Positions 62,035-64,000 of a stretch of 64,000 bases of DNA are shown here, piece after piece. Location of the stretch: contig NZ_CP072611.1 of the NCBI RefSeq assembly GCF_017815515.1, positions 2,170,001-2,234,000 on the forward strand, in the 5' to 3' direction. Below the pieces are notes generated by a model. That model did no database searches and was not told where the DNA came from. It was given only the letters and a program-made list of their open reading frames with translations. Every line of letters starts with the position of its first letter. Positions within the stretch are counted from its first letter, which is position 1. The stretch is from Aureimonas populi. Its GTDB lineage: Bacteria; Pseudomonadota; Alphaproteobacteria; Rhizobiales; Rhizobiaceae. A program made the position numbers and the translations under genes.

Positions 62035-63480
62035 TCAGCGAACCAGAATGTTTCTGAACTGCCAGGGGTCCTTCTCGTCCAGATCCTCCGGAAAGAGGCC
62101 CGGCCGGTCGGCCAGCGGCGTCCAGTCCGTGTAGTAGCCCTTCACCGGGCCGAGATAGGGGGTCTGCACCTCGAGGCAGCGGCGATAGTCCATCTCGTCG
62201 GCTTCCACGATGCCGGCCTCGGGGTTCTCCAGCGCCCAGACCATGCCCGCCAGCACCGCCGACGTGACCTGGAGGCCCGTGGCGTTCTGGTAGGGCGCGA
62301 TCCGGCGCGTCTCCTCCAGCGAGAGCTGGGAGCCGTACCAGTAGGCGTTCTTCGCGTGGCCGTAGAGCAGGACGCCCAGCTCGTCGATCCCGTCCGTCAG
62401 CTCGTCCTCGTCCAGAACATGATGTTCCGGCTGGATCCTGCCGGCCGCGCCGAACAATTCGTGCAGTGAGAGCACGGCGTCGTTGCACGGGTGGTAGGCG
62501 TAGTGCACCGTGGGGCGAAACGTCACCTCGTCGCTCTTGTTGCGATGGGTGAAGTAGTCCGCGATCGAGATCGACTCGTTGTGGGTGACGAGGAAGCCGT
62601 ACTGCGCGCCCGGCGTGGGGCACCATGTGCGCACGCGCGTGTTGGCCCCGGGCTGCTCCAGATAGATCGCCGCCTTGCAGCCCTTTTCGTGATCGCGGGC
62701 GTTCTTGGGCCGCCACTTCTCGTGCGTGCCCCAGCCCAGCTCGGCCGGCTGCATGCCCTCCGACAGGAAGCCCTCGACCGACCAGGTGTTCCAGAACACG
62801 TTCATGGGCTTGGGCTTGACCGCGCGCTGCGTGTCCCGCTCGGCGATGTGCACGCCCTTCACGCCGCTCTTCTTCATGAGCTTCGCCCAGCCCTCGCGGT
62901 CGCCGGCCGCCGGCTCCTCGAACGTCATGCCCGTGTCGCGGCAGATGTCCACCAGCGCCTGCTTGACGAACCAGGAGACCATGCCCGGATTGGCGCCGCA
63001 GGTGGAAACCGCCGTGGTGCCGCCCGGACGGGCCCGCTTCTCCTTGCGCAGCGTCTCGCGCAGGGCGTAGTTCGTGCGGTCCGCGTTCGACATCGTGTCG
63101 TCGAAGTAGAAGCCGAGCCAGGGCTCGATCACCGTGTCGATGTAGAGCACGCCCAGCTCGCGGCACAGGCGCATGAGGTCGACCGAGCCGGTATCCACCG
63201 AGAGGTTGACGCAGAAGCCCTGGCCCTCGCCCTCGGTGAGAAGGGGAGTCAGCAATTCCTTGTAGTTGTTGCGCGTCACGGCCTCCTGCACGAAACGCAC
63301 GCCGCGCTCGTCGAGGATGGCGCGGTTGTCCGCCTTGGGGTCGATCACCGTCAGGCGCGCCTTGTCGTACTCGAAATGGCGCTCGATCAGCGGCAGCGTG
63401 CCCCGTCCGATGGAGCCGAAGCCGATCATCACGATGGGGCCGGTGATCTTGCCGTGGATCGGGTGGTTTTCGTTCGCCAT
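62035..63480 (-). CDS. hss: Homospermidine synthase
   Basis: A 481-residue NAD-dependent enzyme that makes sym-homospermidine from two putrescines, the main polyamine of many alphaproteobacteria. The N-terminal Rossmann site is IVMIGFGSIGRGTLPLIERH. Other marks are FCVNLSVDTGSVDLMRLC, EPWLGFYFDD, STCGANPGMVSWFVKQAL and NVFWNTWSVEGF. Length is standard. AAGGAAG precedes the ATG. It is divergent from the Rsm22-family gene. Confidence 0.95.
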   Translation of the reverse strand: MANENHPIHGKITGPIVMIGFGSIGRGTLPLIERHFEYDKARLTVIDPKADNRAILDERGVRFVQEAVTRNNYKELLTPLLTEGEGQGFCVNLSVDTGSVDLMRLCRELGVLYIDTVIEPWLGFYFDDTMSNADRTNYALRETLRKEKRARPGGTTAVSTCGANPGMVSWFVKQALVDICRDTGMTFEEPAAGDREGWAKLMKKSGVKGVHIAERDTQRAVKPKPMNVFWNTWSVEGFLSEGMQPAELGWGTHEKWRPKNARDHEKGCKAAIYLEQPGANTRVRTWCPTPGAQYGFLVTHNESISIADYFTHRNKSDEVTFRPTVHYAYHPCNDAVLSLHELFGAAGRIQPEHHVLDEDELTDGIDELGVLLYGHAKNAYWYGSQLSLEETRRIAPYQNATGLQVTSAVLAGMVWALENPEAGIVEADEMDYRRCLEVQTPYLGPVKGYYTDWTPLADRPGLFPEDLDEKDPWQFRNILVR

Positions 63481-63617
63481 TTTCGATGAAGCTTCCTTGT
63501 GGGCGGCCGTGGCCTGTGAACTGGTCGGCTAGACCAGAATGAGGGGAATTGAAAGGGCGATGCCGATCATAGGCAAGGCTCGTGACTTTCGCGCGACGAA
63601 ACGGCAAGAAGCTGGCC

Positions 63618-64000
63618 CATGGAACTGCCCGCCCCCTTGAGACGCGCCATAGAGGACGCACTGGCCGAGACGCCCCTCGACGCGCTGAGGCGCGCGGGCG
63701 AGACGCTTTCGCAACGCTACCGCGCCGAGACGCGCGACGGCCGGCTCCATATCGGCGACGATCTGCGCGCCAGGGCCTATGTGGCCGCCCGCATGCCCGC
63801 GACCTATGCCGCGATCCGCGAGGCGATGGCGCAGACGGCCGGGGCCCGGCCCGATCTCGCGCCGCGAAGCCTTCTGGATGTGGGCGCCGGCCCCGGCACG
63901 GTGCTCTGGGCGGCAGCCGACGCGTTCGATGGCCTTTGCGCCGCCACGCTTCTGGAGGCGAGCGACCCGATCCGGCGCATGGCCGAGCGGCTGGCTGGCG
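63618..64000 (+). CDS. Rsm22-family methyltransferase, N-terminal part (cut by window edge)
   Basis: The first 127 residues of a frame still open at the window end. It begins MELPAPLRRAIEDALAETPL and has SQRYRAE, then ARAYVAARMPATYAAIREAM. The SAM-binding loop SLLDVGAGPGTVLWAA follows. This order (helical N-terminus, then ARMPATYAA and DVGAGPGT) is typical of Rsm22-type proteins, thought to methylate or help assemble the small ribosomal subunit. The C-terminal zinc-cysteine region lies outside the window. Confidence 0.82.

Overview
The window is a GC-rich (roughly two-thirds G+C) chromosomal segment of an alphaproteobacterium, most likely in the Hyphomicrobiales (Rhizobiales). The evidence is a set of lineage-typical genes: a VtlR/LsrB-type LysR regulator next to trxB, an Omp10-type lipoprotein next to hemH, an LpcC-type LPS mannosyltransferase, an extensin-family protein, a UvrB with long extensions, homospermidine synthase, a dnaG-rpoD pair and a smo-type polyol operon. 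I cannot fix the genus. No prophage, insertion sequence, CRISPR array or resistance gene was seen.

Layout. 1-1247 is a repeat-rich stretch without a supportable gene: a (CACCT)18 pentanucleotide array, a perfect 26-bp inverted repeat and nine tandem copies of a 26-bp unit. 1248-13430 holds a DUF1772 membrane protein, an oxidoreductase, uvrB, a LysM protein, an extensin-family protein, a DMT exporter-yciA-kinase operon, a PRC-barrel protein, a GST and an aspartate-type aminotransferase. 13493-17424 holds a DEAD-box helicase, a candidate anti-Shine-Dalgarno small RNA, and the trxB-lsrB pair. 17819-22989 holds an ABC exporter, a TrkH-type potassium transporter and two LPS glycosyltransferases. 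23118-36894 is housekeeping: greA, carB, carA, lrgAB, dnaG, rpoD, a GGDEF/degenerate-EAL protein and a SIMPL protein.

37016-48310 is one catabolic region read leftwards under a SorC-type regulator. It contains a polyol ABC transporter (smoEFGK type), sorbitol dehydrogenase (smoS), a second polyol dehydrogenase, a D-ribulokinase-type FGGY kinase, a fructokinase-type PfkB kinase and glpD. It fits conversion of hexitols to fructose 6-phosphate and of pentitols to ribulose 5-phosphate. The glpD stop codon lies inside a tRNA-Ile2 gene on the other strand. 48399-54268 is a dipeptide/opine-type ABC transporter operon that ends with a HAD phosphatase overlapping its ATPase gene.

54616-64000 holds galU, a beta-barrel outer-membrane protein, kdsD/kpsF, nfeD with an SPFH protein, hemH, omp10, an NTF2-like protein, homospermidine synthase, and the start of an Rsm22-family methyltransferase cut by the window edge.

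The most notable items are the candidate sRNA at about 15328-15427 with two anti-Shine-Dalgarno motifs, the glpD/tRNA overlap, the likely AUC start codon of trkH behind a perfect hairpin, the promoter with paired operator-like sites before smoE, and the 26-bp tandem array near the left edge.
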